From assembly GCF_029767005.1 (NCBI RefSeq), contig NZ_JARUQR010000001.1, positions 305,028-369,027 of the forward strand: 64,000 nt of DNA. Reading direction: 5' to 3'. The position numbers were made by a program, and so were the translations under genes. How positions within the stretch are numbered: the first letter of the stretch is position 1; each line of letters opens with the position of its first letter. Below the pieces are notes generated by a model. It worked only from the letters and a program-made list of their open reading frames with translations. It did no database searches and was not told where the DNA came from. Shown in pieces: positions 9,178 to 18,282 of the stretch. Source of the DNA: Thiomicrorhabdus sp. ZW0627 (lineage in GTDB: Bacteria > Pseudomonadota > Gammaproteobacteria > Thiomicrospirales > Thiomicrospiraceae).

Positions 9178-10077
9178 TTAATCGTTGCTGTGAAGTGTTG
9201 TGTTCAAACCGCCCCACAAGGTGCCATCAGTAACGATTGCTTCGACAGCACCAGTCTGGCTATGGCGTCTGAATAGCAATTTAGATTGACCGGACAATTC
9301 ACGTGCCGAAACAATCGAGCCATCCGGCATTTTCACTTTTGTACCGGCTGTTAAATACAGACCCGATTCAACGATACAGTCGTCACCTAGAGAGATACCC
9401 AAACCGGCATTGGCACCCAACAGGTTTCTTTGACCCATTGAAATAACCTGCTTACCGCCACCTGAAAGCGTACCCATAATTGAGGCACCGCCGCCGATAT
9501 CGGTGTTCTCTCCAACAACGACACCCGCACTGATACGTCCTTCAACCATTGAGTTACCCAAGGTACCGGCATTGAAGTTTACGAATCCTTCATGCATGAC
9601 CGTTGTACCAGGAGCCAAGTGTGCACCCAGTCTGATGCGGTCGGCATTACCGATACGCACACCCTCTGGAATCACGTAATCCGTCATGCGAGGGAACTTG
9701 TCGATGGAAGTCACATTAAGCTGGTGTACTTCACCGGCAATCGCTTCACGCAAGTTTTCAACCTCTGATGGCAAGACAGGACCGGCACTTGTCCAAGCAA
9801 CATTCGTCAACAATCCAAACACACCGTCCAAATTGATTTCATGCGGCTTATAAGCACATTCTGACAAAAGGTGTAGGCGAAGGTATGCGTCTTCAGCGGA
9901 TTTTGGCGCATCATCCACTGAATCGATTTCAACCGTAACAAAATCACTTTTAATCAAACCTACCTGTAAAGCCAAACAGTTACGGGCAATCTCTTTGTTG
10001 GAGCGTGGAAACCATACATCCAATGTTGCACCTGTTTTAGTATCGCTATAACGATGTCCGATTCGTTTAATTGTCAT
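9178..10077 (-). CDS. dapD: Tetrahydrodipicolinate N-succinyltransferase
   Basis: Transfers succinyl from succinyl-CoA to tetrahydrodipicolinate in lysine and diaminopimelate synthesis. The 299-residue protein has an N-terminal mixed domain, then a left-handed beta-helix (VRIGNADRIRLGAHLAPGTT, FVNFNAGTLGNSMVEGRISA, GGGASIMGTLSGGGKQ, LLGANAGLGISLGDDC). These blocks resemble the Pseudomonas/actinobacterial DapD type rather than the roughly 274-residue E. coli type. It is divergent from a YffB-like gene followed by dapE, which supplies a later step of the same pathway. Confidence 0.92.
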   Translation of the reverse strand: MTIKRIGHRYSDTKTGATLDVWFPRSNKEIARNCLALQVGLIKSDFVTVEIDSVDDAPKSAEDAYLRLHLLSECAYKPHEINLDGVFGLLTNVAWTSAGPVLPSEVENLREAIAGEVHQLNVTSIDKFPRMTDYVIPEGVRIGNADRIRLGAHLAPGTTVMHEGFVNFNAGTLGNSMVEGRISAGVVVGENTDIGGGASIMGTLSGGGKQVISMGQRNLLGANAGLGISLGDDCIVESGLYLTAGTKVKMPDGSIVSARELSGQSKLLFRRHSQTGAVEAIVTDGTLWGGLNTTLHSND

Positions 10078-10334
10078 AATGCTACTCTCTTAAATAAACG
10101 TTACAAAAAATCAAATGGAAGTATACCTGCTCTAGGGCGTAACAGAAAAAAAATCACGTCCTAAATAGGAAAAAACGCGATTTAATGACTAAAAACCATC
10201 TAAATGATAAGGCTTTATTCCGTTTTATTAAGTTAAAGGTGGATCATTTAGACGTTTTTGGAATGTGGGCCGTCCATAAAGTTAAAAATGCTTTAGAATT
10301 ATGTGCGGAAAATAAACGACGAAGTAGGATGAAT

Positions 10335-10673
10335 ATGATTTTATATGGTATCCCCAATTGTGACACGGTACGCAAAGCGAGAAAATTTCTTGAAGAGCGC
10401 CAGATCGATTACCGTTTTCACGACTTTAAAAAAGACGGACTGACACAGGAAACCATTCAGAAATGGTTACAGAATCTACCAATCGAAATCCTTGTCAACA
10501 AACGTAGTACCAGTTGGAAGCAACTCACAGAACAGCAAAAAGAAAACTTGATGAATCAGTCCGACTTGACTGTCTTGACCGAGATGCCAACTTTAATCAA
10601 ACGACCGGTTCTTGAAACGGCGAATGTTCTTTTGGTCGGTTTCAAAGCAGATGAGTACCAAGCTTTAAAATGA
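10335..10673 (+). CDS. ArsC/Spx-fold protein of the YffB type
   Basis: Small thioredoxin-fold protein, 112 residues, beginning MILYGIPNCDTVRKARKFLE. The single N-terminal Cys in GIPNCDTV and LVNKRSTSWKQL, and TLIKRPVLE, mark the YffB branch of the ArsC family, whose role is unknown (a glutathione-linked reductase has been proposed). The frame is open from 10185, but AGGA at 10326-10329 favours the ATG at 10335; another ATG at 10329 overlaps that ribosome site. It lies just before dapE, the same neighbourhood as E. coli yffB-dapE. Confidence 0.85.
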   Translation: MILYGIPNCDTVRKARKFLEERQIDYRFHDFKKDGLTQETIQKWLQNLPIEILVNKRSTSWKQLTEQQKENLMNQSDLTVLTEMPTLIKRPVLETANVLLVGFKADEYQALK

Positions 10674-10782
10674 TACACGAGACTTAATTAATTTTTATTA
10701 TGGTAATCGTATAAATTAATTTTCTTATCATATCTGTACCCAAAACCGTAAAATAGCCACCTAACGATAAAAAGAGTAAACC

Positions 10783-11913
10783 ATGTCCGAAATCATCACC
10801 CTAGCCCAACAACTGATCCAAATCGATTCGGTGACACCGGATGACAAAGGCTGTCAAAACCTAATTGCTGAATATCTCAAACCGCTTGGCTTCGAGACAG
10901 AGCACATGCCGTTTGGTGAAGTTTCCAATTTGTGGGCTCGTAAAGGTGATAGCGGACCGTTTATCGTATTCGCAGGCCACACCGATGTCGTACCAACCGG
11001 ACCGGAGTCCGCATGGACTCATCCACCCTTTTCAGCGCACATTGAGGGCGACCTGCTTTATGGTCGAGGTGCAGCAGACATGAAAAGCAGCATCGCCTGC
11101 TTTATGGTGGCCAGCAAACGTTTTATCGAAGAAAATCCGAATCACAAAGGATCGATTGGTTTTCTGATCACCAGTGACGAAGAAGGTCCGGCTGTCGATG
11201 GCACGGTTAAGGTCATCGAAACATTGGAAGCACGCAACGAAAAATTCGAATACTGTTTGGTGGGCGAGCCTTCAAGCTCCAACAAACTTGGCGATTCGAT
11301 CAAGAACGGCCGCCGCGGCTCTCTGAGCGGAACGTTGACAATCAAAGGGATACAAGGACACATCGCCTACCCTGAACTTGCCGAAAACCCGATTCATACA
11401 TTCGCTCCCGCGCTCGAACAGCTCGTTCATCTACAATGGGATCATGGAAATGAATACTTCCCACCCACCTCTTTCCAGGTCTCGAATATCAATGCCGGTA
11501 CCGGTGCGACCAACATCATTCCCGGCAGTGTCGAAGTGCTTTTCAATTTCCGATTCTCGACTGAACATACGCCAGAAACCTTGAAAGAAGGCGTGCATGC
11601 CGTTTTGGACCACCACAACCTGGATTACACCCTGGACTGGAACCTATCAGGCCTGCCTTTCATCACACCTGCGAACGGTGAGTTAATTCAAGCCGTTAAA
11701 AAGGCTACTGAGCAAGTGGTTGGTTACACCCCTGAATTATCGACGGGTGGCGGGACTTCTGACGGCCGTTTCATTGCCACAACTGGTGCTCAAGTGATTG
11801 AGCTAGGGCCTCTAAATGCAACTATCCATAAAATCGATGAAAACGTCAGTGTTTCCGATTTGGAAAAGTTGACCGAAATCTATTACCAAACCCTTGTTCA
11901 CCTTCTGAAATAG
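10783..11913 (+). CDS. dapE: Succinyl-diaminopimelate desuccinylase
   Basis: Zinc M20-family hydrolase that removes succinate from N-succinyl-LL-diaminopimelate. The 376 residues are the family length. Visible zinc-site motifs: FAGHTDVVPTG (His66, Asp68), YGRGAADMKSS, ITSDEEGPAVDGT, VGEPSSS and, near the C-terminus, ELGPLNATIHKIDE. The gene forms the lysine/diaminopimelate set with dapD across the small YffB gene and is followed after 12 bases by a small membrane protein. Confidence 0.97.
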   Translation: MSEIITLAQQLIQIDSVTPDDKGCQNLIAEYLKPLGFETEHMPFGEVSNLWARKGDSGPFIVFAGHTDVVPTGPESAWTHPPFSAHIEGDLLYGRGAADMKSSIACFMVASKRFIEENPNHKGSIGFLITSDEEGPAVDGTVKVIETLEARNEKFEYCLVGEPSSSNKLGDSIKNGRRGSLSGTLTIKGIQGHIAYPELAENPIHTFAPALEQLVHLQWDHGNEYFPPTSFQVSNINAGTGATNIIPGSVEVLFNFRFSTEHTPETLKEGVHAVLDHHNLDYTLDWNLSGLPFITPANGELIQAVKKATEQVVGYTPELSTGGGTSDGRFIATTGAQVIELGPLNATIHKIDENVSVSDLEKLTEIYYQTLVHLLK

Positions 11914-11925
11914 GTCCACTATTGC

Positions 11926-12186
11926 ATGATGACAGAAACCGAATTGCCAACCACCGTCCAGTCTATACTGATTGGACTTCAGCTGATTGCTTTAGGCGTG
12001 TTTCTGTATTTTATATGGCCTTTGGTGAAATCAGAGCGCTGGAAAGAAAAGTTTGTAGAAAATAAGCAAGCCCTTTCAATTATCATTGTCTTTGTCTTTA
12101 TCTTGATTTTCGTATTTGGCTTGGGCGCTTTTTTCGATGCTTTCTTCCCGGTAGAGCGCCTTGATACCCCCGCTTCATCCCGCTAA
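11926..12186 (+). CDS. Small membrane protein of unknown function
   Basis: 86 residues with two clear hydrophobic helices (SILIGLQLIALGVFLYFIWP and LSIIIVFVFILIFVFGLGAF) joined by a basic loop (KSERWKEKF), so both ends probably face the same side of the inner membrane. It lies 12 bases after dapE and may be co-transcribed. I do not recognise a family. Two consecutive ATG codons (11926, 11929) could serve as start. Confidence 0.65.
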   Translation: MMTETELPTTVQSILIGLQLIALGVFLYFIWPLVKSERWKEKFVENKQALSIIIVFVFILIFVFGLGAFFDAFFPVERLDTPASSR

Positions 12187-12307
12187 ACACCCTTGCAGGA
12201 AAGTCACTTAGGCCATTCTGGTTTTTCCTTATCCCAAACTCTAGTATTTGATTTTTTTTGAGCGTAGAATTGAATTCACACTTACCGTTAATTCCGAGGA
12301 CACGTTC

Positions 12308-12787
12308 ATGTCAGACGCAGAGAAAATCGCCCATACTGTACTAGGTCAAGATGTGACAATTGAAGATTGTGAGGTCTTGGCGAATGCCGTTGAAACCCGT
12401 CAGCTGAAAAGTGGTGAAATCCTTTACGAGGAAGGCACCAAAGACGATACTTTATACATCCTGATTACCGGGAAATTAAATGTGGTCAAAATGCTTTCTT
12501 CAGGTAAATCGGTACATATCGATACACTTAAAGAAGGTGCCATGAGCGGTGAGTTGAGTTTTATCGACGGCGACAGTCACTCTCTGCATATCATTGCCAA
12601 AAGCGACAGTGAAGTACTGCTTCTTCACCGTGAAAAATTCGAATCGCTGGTAGAAACGCATCCACTAGTTACATTTCATGTCATGCGTTCTATTCTTCGC
12701 TACTCTCACAAGTTACAGCGAAAAATGAATGCCAAATACCTCGAAATGACTCGTTTAGTTCAAAATCAATATACGGCACAGTACTAA
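12308..12787 (+). CDS. Stand-alone cyclic-nucleotide-binding-domain protein
   Basis: A 159-residue protein made almost entirely of a CRP-like cNMP-binding beta-barrel: LKSGEILYEEGTKDDTLYILITGKLNVV, then MSGELSFIDGDSHSLHIIAKSDSEVLLL, and a helical tail. No helix-turn-helix DNA-binding domain follows, so it is not a CRP/FNR regulator of normal layout. Start chosen at 12308, where GAGGA precedes the ATG; the frame is open from 12248. The phosphate-binding cassette looks like GELSFIDGDSHS without the usual Arg, so cyclic nucleotide binding is doubtful. Confidence 0.8.
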   Translation: MSDAEKIAHTVLGQDVTIEDCEVLANAVETRQLKSGEILYEEGTKDDTLYILITGKLNVVKMLSSGKSVHIDTLKEGAMSGELSFIDGDSHSLHIIAKSDSEVLLLHREKFESLVETHPLVTFHVMRSILRYSHKLQRKMNAKYLEMTRLVQNQYTAQY

Positions 12788-12816
12788 ATCAAACGCAATA
12801 AAAACCCAACACAAAA

Positions 12817-12838
12817 ACGGGGGACGCTATGTCCCCGT
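12817..12838. terminator. Bidirectional terminator between the cNMP-domain gene and the symporter gene
   Basis: ACGGGGGAC (12817-12825) and GTCCCCGT (12831-12838) form a strong stem. T-rich sequence follows on both strands; it separates two convergent genes. Confidence 0.75.
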
Positions 12839-12864
12839 ATTTATTGCATAAACTCTTTTCCTAT

Positions 12865-14298
12865 TCACGACTTCCTTACGCTATTGAATATGAAAATACC
12901 ATAAGCCGCCAACGCTACAACAATCATCAGCCAAACGCTATCTGAACTGACAAGATTGGACGCAAAAACGATCAGGATGGCAACCGGAGCAATCCATTTA
13001 AGATCAAATAAAAACCACATCATACCCTTCTCGTTAAGTTCGATTTCATTCCTGCGTTGCTTTGAACTCAAAACCCAGGCCACGAAGATCGAAATCAACA
13101 GACCTCCCATCGGCAGCATGATATTAGCCGTAATAAAATCAACACTGTTGAAAATATTACGGTCACCGAGAATTTTCAATCCCGACCATTCATTGAAAGA
13201 AAGCAGTGAACCGATTCCGAATAACCATATCAAAAAGCCCAGTATCCAGGCAGAACGAACCCGGTTGATACCCCAGTTCTGTTCAAACCAACTGACTACC
13301 GGTTCAAGAAGAGAAATCGCAGAACTAAGTGCCGCTACGACTACGAATGCGAAAAACAGGGTTCCGAAGAACCAACCACCAGTCATCTGGCCGAATGCAA
13401 TCGGCAGTGTCTGGAACAATAATCCCGGACCGGCACCGGCTTCCATGCCATTTGAAAAAACGATTGAAAAAATAACCAAGCCGGCCATCAACGCGACCAA
13501 AGTATCTGCAGCAGCAATCCAGAGGCTCGCTTTAACGATTGAGTATTGTTGACTGACATAAGAGCCGTACACCATCATGACCCCAAGACCGATACTCAAA
13601 GTAAAGAACGCATGCCCCATTGCAATTAAAACGGCTTCCCAGCTTAGTTTTGAAAAGTCGGGGGAAAACAGGAATGCAAAACTCTGCCCGAACGCACCGG
13701 TCGTTGTTGCATAACCTAAAAGAATCAAAAGAATGAGCAACAAGCCCGGCATCATCCAACTAATGGCACGCTCCAAACCGCTTTTGACACCTTGAGACAC
13801 AATTAGAACCGTCACCAATGAGATTAAACTGTGCCAGAATAATAATTCATAGGGATTCGCCAGCAGCGATTTAAAATGCGCATCGACTCCGGCAGAATCA
13901 ATACCAATGAACGTACCTTGCAAGCTTTCAAAAAAATACGATGTCGCCCATCCGGCAATGACGGTGTAGAAAGAGAGAATCAAAGCACTTGCCAACACCC
14001 CGTTCAAGCCAAGCAGAAACCATAACCGGCTGGCATTATTTTCACGAGCCAAGTTTGCCATTGCTTGAACGGGATTCGCTTTCCCTGCTCTCCCTAATGC
14101 GATTTCTGACATCAAGACCGGTATACCGATTAATAAAATACAAGCCAAATACACCAATACAAAAGCACCACCGCCATTCTCACCAGTGATGTAAGGAAAC
14201 TTCCAGATGTTTCCTAAACCGACGGCGGAACCAATCGCGGCCATGATGAAGACCGTTTGATTGGACCAACCTTCTGTAGAAAGTTTCAGTTGACTCAT
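12865..14298 (-). CDS. Sodium-dependent symporter, neurotransmitter:sodium symporter (SNF) family
   Basis: Inner-membrane Na+-coupled uptake carrier of the LeuT fold, 477 residues with about 11-12 hydrophobic segments. The N-terminal signature GWSNQTVFIMAAIGSAVGLG followed by NIWKFPYITGENGGGAF is the Na+/substrate site of this family. Bacterial relatives carry amino acids such as tryptophan, leucine or tyrosine; the substrate here is not deducible. It is a lone gene between a terminator and the divergent murB. Confidence 0.93.
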   Translation of the reverse strand: MSQLKLSTEGWSNQTVFIMAAIGSAVGLGNIWKFPYITGENGGGAFVLVYLACILLIGIPVLMSEIALGRAGKANPVQAMANLARENNASRLWFLLGLNGVLASALILSFYTVIAGWATSYFFESLQGTFIGIDSAGVDAHFKSLLANPYELLFWHSLISLVTVLIVSQGVKSGLERAISWMMPGLLLILLILLGYATTTGAFGQSFAFLFSPDFSKLSWEAVLIAMGHAFFTLSIGLGVMMVYGSYVSQQYSIVKASLWIAAADTLVALMAGLVIFSIVFSNGMEAGAGPGLLFQTLPIAFGQMTGGWFFGTLFFAFVVVAALSSAISLLEPVVSWFEQNWGINRVRSAWILGFLIWLFGIGSLLSFNEWSGLKILGDRNIFNSVDFITANIMLPMGGLLISIFVAWVLSSKQRRNEIELNEKGMMWFLFDLKWIAPVAILIVFASNLVSSDSVWLMIVVALAAYGIFIFNSVRKS

Positions 14299-14347
14299 GT
14301 ATCTTCCTTTATAATTGTATTTTTAACAGATTATAGCAAAGACCAAA

Positions 14348-15370
14348 ATGCACATTCAGGCCAACTACTCACTTAAAAAACACAACACTTTTAAGATCGA
14401 TGTAAAAGCCCAATACTACGTCGAAATCAATCGACAGAGTGACATTGCCGTATTGCGTTCCGACCTGACTTTGGCATCTTTGCCATGGCGTATTATCGGC
14501 GGTGGCAGCAATATGCTTTTCACCCACGATATCGAAGGTGTCGTAGTTCATTGCGGATTTAAAAAACTGAAAGTCGTAAAATCCGATGCCGATAACGTTT
14601 GGCTTTCAGTCGGTGCGGGCATGAGTTGGCATGAGCTGGTTACCTACACAGTTGAACATGGCCTATGGGGTCTTGAAAATCTCGCACTTATACCTGGTAC
14701 CGTCGGTGCTGCGCCGGTTCAGAATATCGGTGCTTATGGTGCTGAGGCGCGCGATGCCATTACCCGTGTTCAGACATTGAACCTTTATACGGGACAGAGA
14801 ACCGAATTCCGTAACGCCGAATGCAATTTTGGTTACCGAACCAGTATATTCAAGCAAGAGCTTACCGACAAGGTGCTCGTGCACCGAGTGACCTTCCGAC
14901 TGAGAAAATTACATGCCGGAAACCCTAACCTAGTTTTCCAACCGCTTAGAGAAGAACTCGCCGACATTCCGAAATCGGATCTAACGCCTAAAATGATCTA
15001 CGATGCCGTCATAAAAATACGTCAGTCACGCATTCCGGATCCGGAAATCTTTGGTAATGCCGGAAGCTTCTTCAAAAACCCGGTGGTCAGTCCGGAATAC
15101 TTCGAGGAACTGATCTACGATTATTCTGATATGCCCCATCACAAGACCTTAGACGGGAATTATAAGATACCAGCCGCCTGGTTGATCGAGAAAGCGAATT
15201 GGAAAGGACAACGGCATGGGAAAGCACGCGTTTCATCCAAACATGCTTTGATATTGGAAAACCTGGGTGGCGCAGAAGGCCAGGATATTGTAGAACTCTC
15301 ACAGATGGTTCAGGATGCCGTAGACCATAAGTTCGGTATCCATCTGGAGCCTGAGGTCATCATCATTTAA
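14348..15370 (+). CDS. murB: UDP-N-acetylenolpyruvoylglucosamine reductase
   Basis: FAD enzyme that reduces UDP-GlcNAc-enolpyruvate to UDP-MurNAc in peptidoglycan precursor synthesis. 340 residues. FAD-binding region IIGGGSNMLF and ALIPGTVGAAPVQNIGAYG; active-site Arg in FGYRTSIFK, proton-donor Ser in GNAGSFFKNP (near residue 239) and C-terminal Glu in HLEPEV. The YRTSIFK loop identifies type I, as in E. coli. It ends before a perfect 24-bp palindrome that faces the convergent mscS-like gene. Confidence 0.97.
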   Translation: MHIQANYSLKKHNTFKIDVKAQYYVEINRQSDIAVLRSDLTLASLPWRIIGGGSNMLFTHDIEGVVVHCGFKKLKVVKSDADNVWLSVGAGMSWHELVTYTVEHGLWGLENLALIPGTVGAAPVQNIGAYGAEARDAITRVQTLNLYTGQRTEFRNAECNFGYRTSIFKQELTDKVLVHRVTFRLRKLHAGNPNLVFQPLREELADIPKSDLTPKMIYDAVIKIRQSRIPDPEIFGNAGSFFKNPVVSPEYFEELIYDYSDMPHHKTLDGNYKIPAAWLIEKANWKGQRHGKARVSSKHALILENLGGAEGQDIVELSQMVQDAVDHKFGIHLEPEVIII

Positions 15371-15380
15371 ATAACTTTTC

Positions 15381-15404
15381 AAATTGAACAGGCCTGTTCA
15401 ATTT
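15381..15404. repeat. Perfect 24-bp palindrome centred on CAGGCCTG; likely terminator between convergent genes
   Basis: Both arms read AAATTGAACAGG and its complement with no mismatch. It lies between murB and the mscS-like gene. No strong T run follows, so a role beyond termination is possible. One of at least 20 CAGGCCTG sites in the window. Confidence 0.85.
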
Positions 15405-15458
15405 CAATACACCATGTAACCCGGACTATATTACCACCCGGGTACGAATTACCTACGT

Positions 15459-16598
15459 TTACGCTTCCGGTGGTACCGTTACAGCGGATTGATTCTGAAA
15501 ATTAATCGCTTCCTGATTGGATTCAATATGCAAAGTGCGTGTTGGAAATGCGATTTCAGCACCTTGTGATTCAATGATCTCACTTACTTTCAGCAATACA
15601 TCCTGTTTGATTTCATGAAAGCGAATCCATTCTGTGGTTTTTGTAAACGTATAGATGAAGAAGTCCAGTGACGAAGGTCCAAACTTATTGAAATTAACAA
15701 TCATAGTCTGGTTGTTATCGATTTCAGGATGTTCAACCAGCATCTGTTTGACCTTCGCCGTAATCGTATCCATCTGCGATACGTCTGCGTAGCGGATTCC
15801 GACCGTTTCATAAATTCTACGGTTGGTCATGCGAGACGGGTTTTCAATGGCGATATTTGAAAAGATGCCGTTAGGGATGTAAAGAGGTCGCTTATCAAAG
15901 GTACGCACCGTCGTCATACGCCAACCGATTTTCTCAACCGTACCTTCTATCTCTTTATCAGGAGAACGAATCCAGTCACCAACTGTAAAAGGCTTGTCCA
16001 TGTAAAGCATCAAGCCACCAAATACATTACCCAGCAGGTCTTTAGCCGCAAAACCGATCGCGATACCACCCATACCACCAAAAGCCAGTAGCCCGCCCAT
16101 GCTGACACCGAACGCATTCAGGAAGAATAAAGCCGTTAAAGTGAACGCCAGCAGTTTAATGATTTTGGCCATCGCTTCGACCGTGACCTCATCGAGGCGG
16201 TCGTCTTCACGCGCGTACGCTTTTAGATGGGCTTCCAAACGATGCACCAACCGGATCACATACCAACCGAAAGATAACGTCAGAATCGTCGATTTAAACG
16301 ACTGTATGTACGGAACCATATCAACATAAACATTGAAATGCATGATGATCGTGGTCATTGTTAATACCGTACCGTTCACCCAGATAAAGAAAGAAGCCGG
16401 TGAGCGTGCGGCATCGACAAAACTGTCGAGCCAGTATTTCTCTTTTTTAAGGAGGTGGTTATGCGCCATCTTGAGAAAAGAACGTTGCAATAAATCAATT
16501 ATCGCCGTAGCTAACAGGATTCCGGTCACAATCAGTATCCAGACATTACCTCCGAACAAAACGACAAGTTCATTCCAGATTTGCATTGCCCATTCCAT
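15459..16598 (-). CDS. MscS-family mechanosensitive channel
   Basis: Small-conductance channel expected to release solutes on hypo-osmotic shock. 379 residues: several N-terminal membrane helices, a pore-helix region rich in Gly/Ala (LAFGGMGGIAIGFAAKDLLG) and the soluble beta domain (DKPFTVGDWI, GTVEKIGWRMTTVRTFDKRP, YIPNGIFSN). Size and four to five helices resemble YnaI/YbdG-type rather than minimal MscS. Start is the ATG at 16598, which shares a base with the nagZ stop (TGATG) and has AGGAG nine bases upstream; the longer open frame would overlap nagZ. Confidence 0.9.
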   Translation of the reverse strand: MEWAMQIWNELVVLFGGNVWILIVTGILLATAIIDLLQRSFLKMAHNHLLKKEKYWLDSFVDAARSPASFFIWVNGTVLTMTTIIMHFNVYVDMVPYIQSFKSTILTLSFGWYVIRLVHRLEAHLKAYAREDDRLDEVTVEAMAKIIKLLAFTLTALFFLNAFGVSMGGLLAFGGMGGIAIGFAAKDLLGNVFGGLMLYMDKPFTVGDWIRSPDKEIEGTVEKIGWRMTTVRTFDKRPLYIPNGIFSNIAIENPSRMTNRRIYETVGIRYADVSQMDTITAKVKQMLVEHPEIDNNQTMIVNFNKFGPSSLDFFIYTFTKTTEWIRFHEIKQDVLLKVSEIIESQGAEIAFPTRTLHIESNQEAINFQNQSAVTVPPEA

Positions 16599-17668
16599 CA
16601 AATTAACTCCTGTTGACCATATGACTTGTTCAGATTGTCGATAACGGTGACAGCCGCCTGCCACAATGGGTGATATGGCAATTTTGAATAGCTTACTTTT
16701 TGGTGTGCATGCAAGCGGATGAGTCTTGCATGGGATAAAGGCCCGGCATGCCAGTCCACCTTAGCCAATACTTCATCAGCCGCTTGTGGATCGTTACACA
16801 CCAACACCAAATCGCAACCAGCCTGCAACGCTTTAAGGACACGCTCCGATGCAGAACCGTACTCCACTGCCGCTTGCATGCTCATATCATCGCTAATAAT
16901 CGCACCTTCAAAGTGGCACTGTTTACGTAGTACGGTTTGCAACCAATGGGTTGAGAAGCCGGCAGGCAATTTATCTACTTTGGGGTAAATAACATGTGCC
17001 GGCATCACTGCATCCAGACCGTTTTCAATCAAGGTCAGGAAAGGTTGCATGTCCTTTTGCTGGATCTCCGCAAACGGTCTTTCGTCAACGGCTATTTCGG
17101 TATGGGTATCCGCTTCAATAAAGCCGTGCCCGGGGAAATGCTTCGCAACCGAAGCCATACCCGCCTTGCGCATGCCTTTCATCAGATGGAAACCAAGCTG
17201 ACCGACCGTAACTGGATTCATTGAAAAGGAGCGGTCACCAATCACCTTACTGCCGCCGTAGTCTAGATCCACTACCGGCGCGAAACTGAAATCCACCCCT
17301 ACTGACAGTAATTCAGTCGCCAGTAACCAACCGATCTTTTCCGCCGCTTCATAACTTTGACGTGGATTATGATCGTGAAGCTGACCTAGGACACGCATCG
17401 GCGGAATTCGGGTAAAACCGGACCGGAAACGCTGAACCCGTCCACCCTCGTGATCCACAGCAATCAATAACCGAGGATGTCTCAACGCGTGAATCGATTC
17501 CGTCAAAGCCTGTAATTGCTCAACCGATTCGAAATTCCGGCTGAACAAGATCACGCCCGCAACCAATGGGTCCATAAGCCGTTCGGCTTCGTGGGGTTGA
17601 AGAGTGGTTCCTTCAATGTCGACCATTACGGAGCCCAATGACATCGCTTTACCGGCTGGTATATTCAT
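16598..17668 (-). CDS. nagZ: Beta-N-acetylhexosaminidase (peptidoglycan recycling)
   Basis: Cytosolic GH3 enzyme that removes GlcNAc from anhydro-muropeptides. 356 residues from the ATG at 17668 (AAAGGG eight bases upstream; the frame is open 16 codons further). Family motifs: AGVILFSRNFES, AVDHEGGRVQRFR, FAPVVDLDYGGSKVIGDRSF, the catalytic-loop SVAKHFPGHG, and SDDMSMQAAVEYG with the nucleophile Asp. It is followed with one-base overlap by the mscS-like gene, so envelope recycling and osmotic protection share a transcript. Confidence 0.96.
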   Translation of the reverse strand: MNIPAGKAMSLGSVMVDIEGTTLQPHEAERLMDPLVAGVILFSRNFESVEQLQALTESIHALRHPRLLIAVDHEGGRVQRFRSGFTRIPPMRVLGQLHDHNPRQSYEAAEKIGWLLATELLSVGVDFSFAPVVDLDYGGSKVIGDRSFSMNPVTVGQLGFHLMKGMRKAGMASVAKHFPGHGFIEADTHTEIAVDERPFAEIQQKDMQPFLTLIENGLDAVMPAHVIYPKVDKLPAGFSTHWLQTVLRKQCHFEGAIISDDMSMQAAVEYGSASERVLKALQAGCDLVLVCNDPQAADEVLAKVDWHAGPLSHARLIRLHAHQKVSYSKLPYHPLWQAAVTVIDNLNKSYGQQELI

Positions 17669-17793
17669 ATATGCCCTTTCAATAAATTTGCGGGTATGAT
17701 ACCGAAAAGTTCGCACTAAGTGAAATCTTCAAATGATTGTCATACTCGCTTTGTATATTGCTAATTGATAAAAAAGAAAGACAGGAATAAGCC

Positions 17794-18243
17794 ATGGCAA
17801 AATTGATCGGCATCGCCACACACTCTAGTTCAAAAGGTCCTATCACCACACATGAGCGTATCCACGTCAGCAAAGAAAGCGGACTGGAAAACGACTATCA
17901 AGGTGCAAGAAGACGAGAAACCCAAGTTACCCTTCTTTCCAAAAAACGTTGGGATGAAGTTTGCCGTCAACTCGATGCCGACATCAACTGGACGGAGCGA
18001 CGCGCGAACCTTTTAGTCGATGATATGGACTTTGACGAAAGCATGATCGGCCAACAAATCCAAGTCGGTTCGGTTCTGCTGGAAATCACCTGCGAAACCG
18101 ATCCTTGTATGCGAATGGAAGCCATAAAGCCGGGACTTAAAGAAGCCCTGACTCCCAACTGGTATGGCGGAGCGCGGTGCAAGGTGCTTCGTGAAGGCGA
18201 GATTGAGCTGGACGACAACGTCAGTCTACTCAAGCGTTTCTAA
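17794..18243 (+). CDS. MOSC-domain protein
   Basis: 149-residue MOSC domain (molybdenum-cofactor sulfurase C-terminal fold), a family that handles sulfur or molybdenum cofactor ligands or reduces N-hydroxylated compounds. Visible: GLENDYQGARRRETQVTLLS, RRANLLVDDMDF, GSVLLEITCETDPCMRME, and a conserved Cys in TDPCMRME typical of the family. It has a T/A-rich upstream region and no operon partner on the same strand. Substrate unknown. Confidence 0.85.
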   Translation: MAKLIGIATHSSSKGPITTHERIHVSKESGLENDYQGARRRETQVTLLSKKRWDEVCRQLDADINWTERRANLLVDDMDFDESMIGQQIQVGSVLLEITCETDPCMRMEAIKPGLKEALTPNWYGGARCKVLREGEIELDDNVSLLKRF

Positions 18244-18282
18244 ACACGTGTCAACCCTGAAAAAACTTACCTCACCGTTACT

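Noticed and set aside
10185-10334. Upstream start for the YffB-like gene
   Set aside because: The conserved N-terminus MILYGIPNCD begins at 10335, with a ribosome site in front.
12956-13552. Plus-strand 198-codon frame opposite the Na+-symporter gene
   Set aside because: Shadow of the conserved symporter; no domain and no ribosome site.
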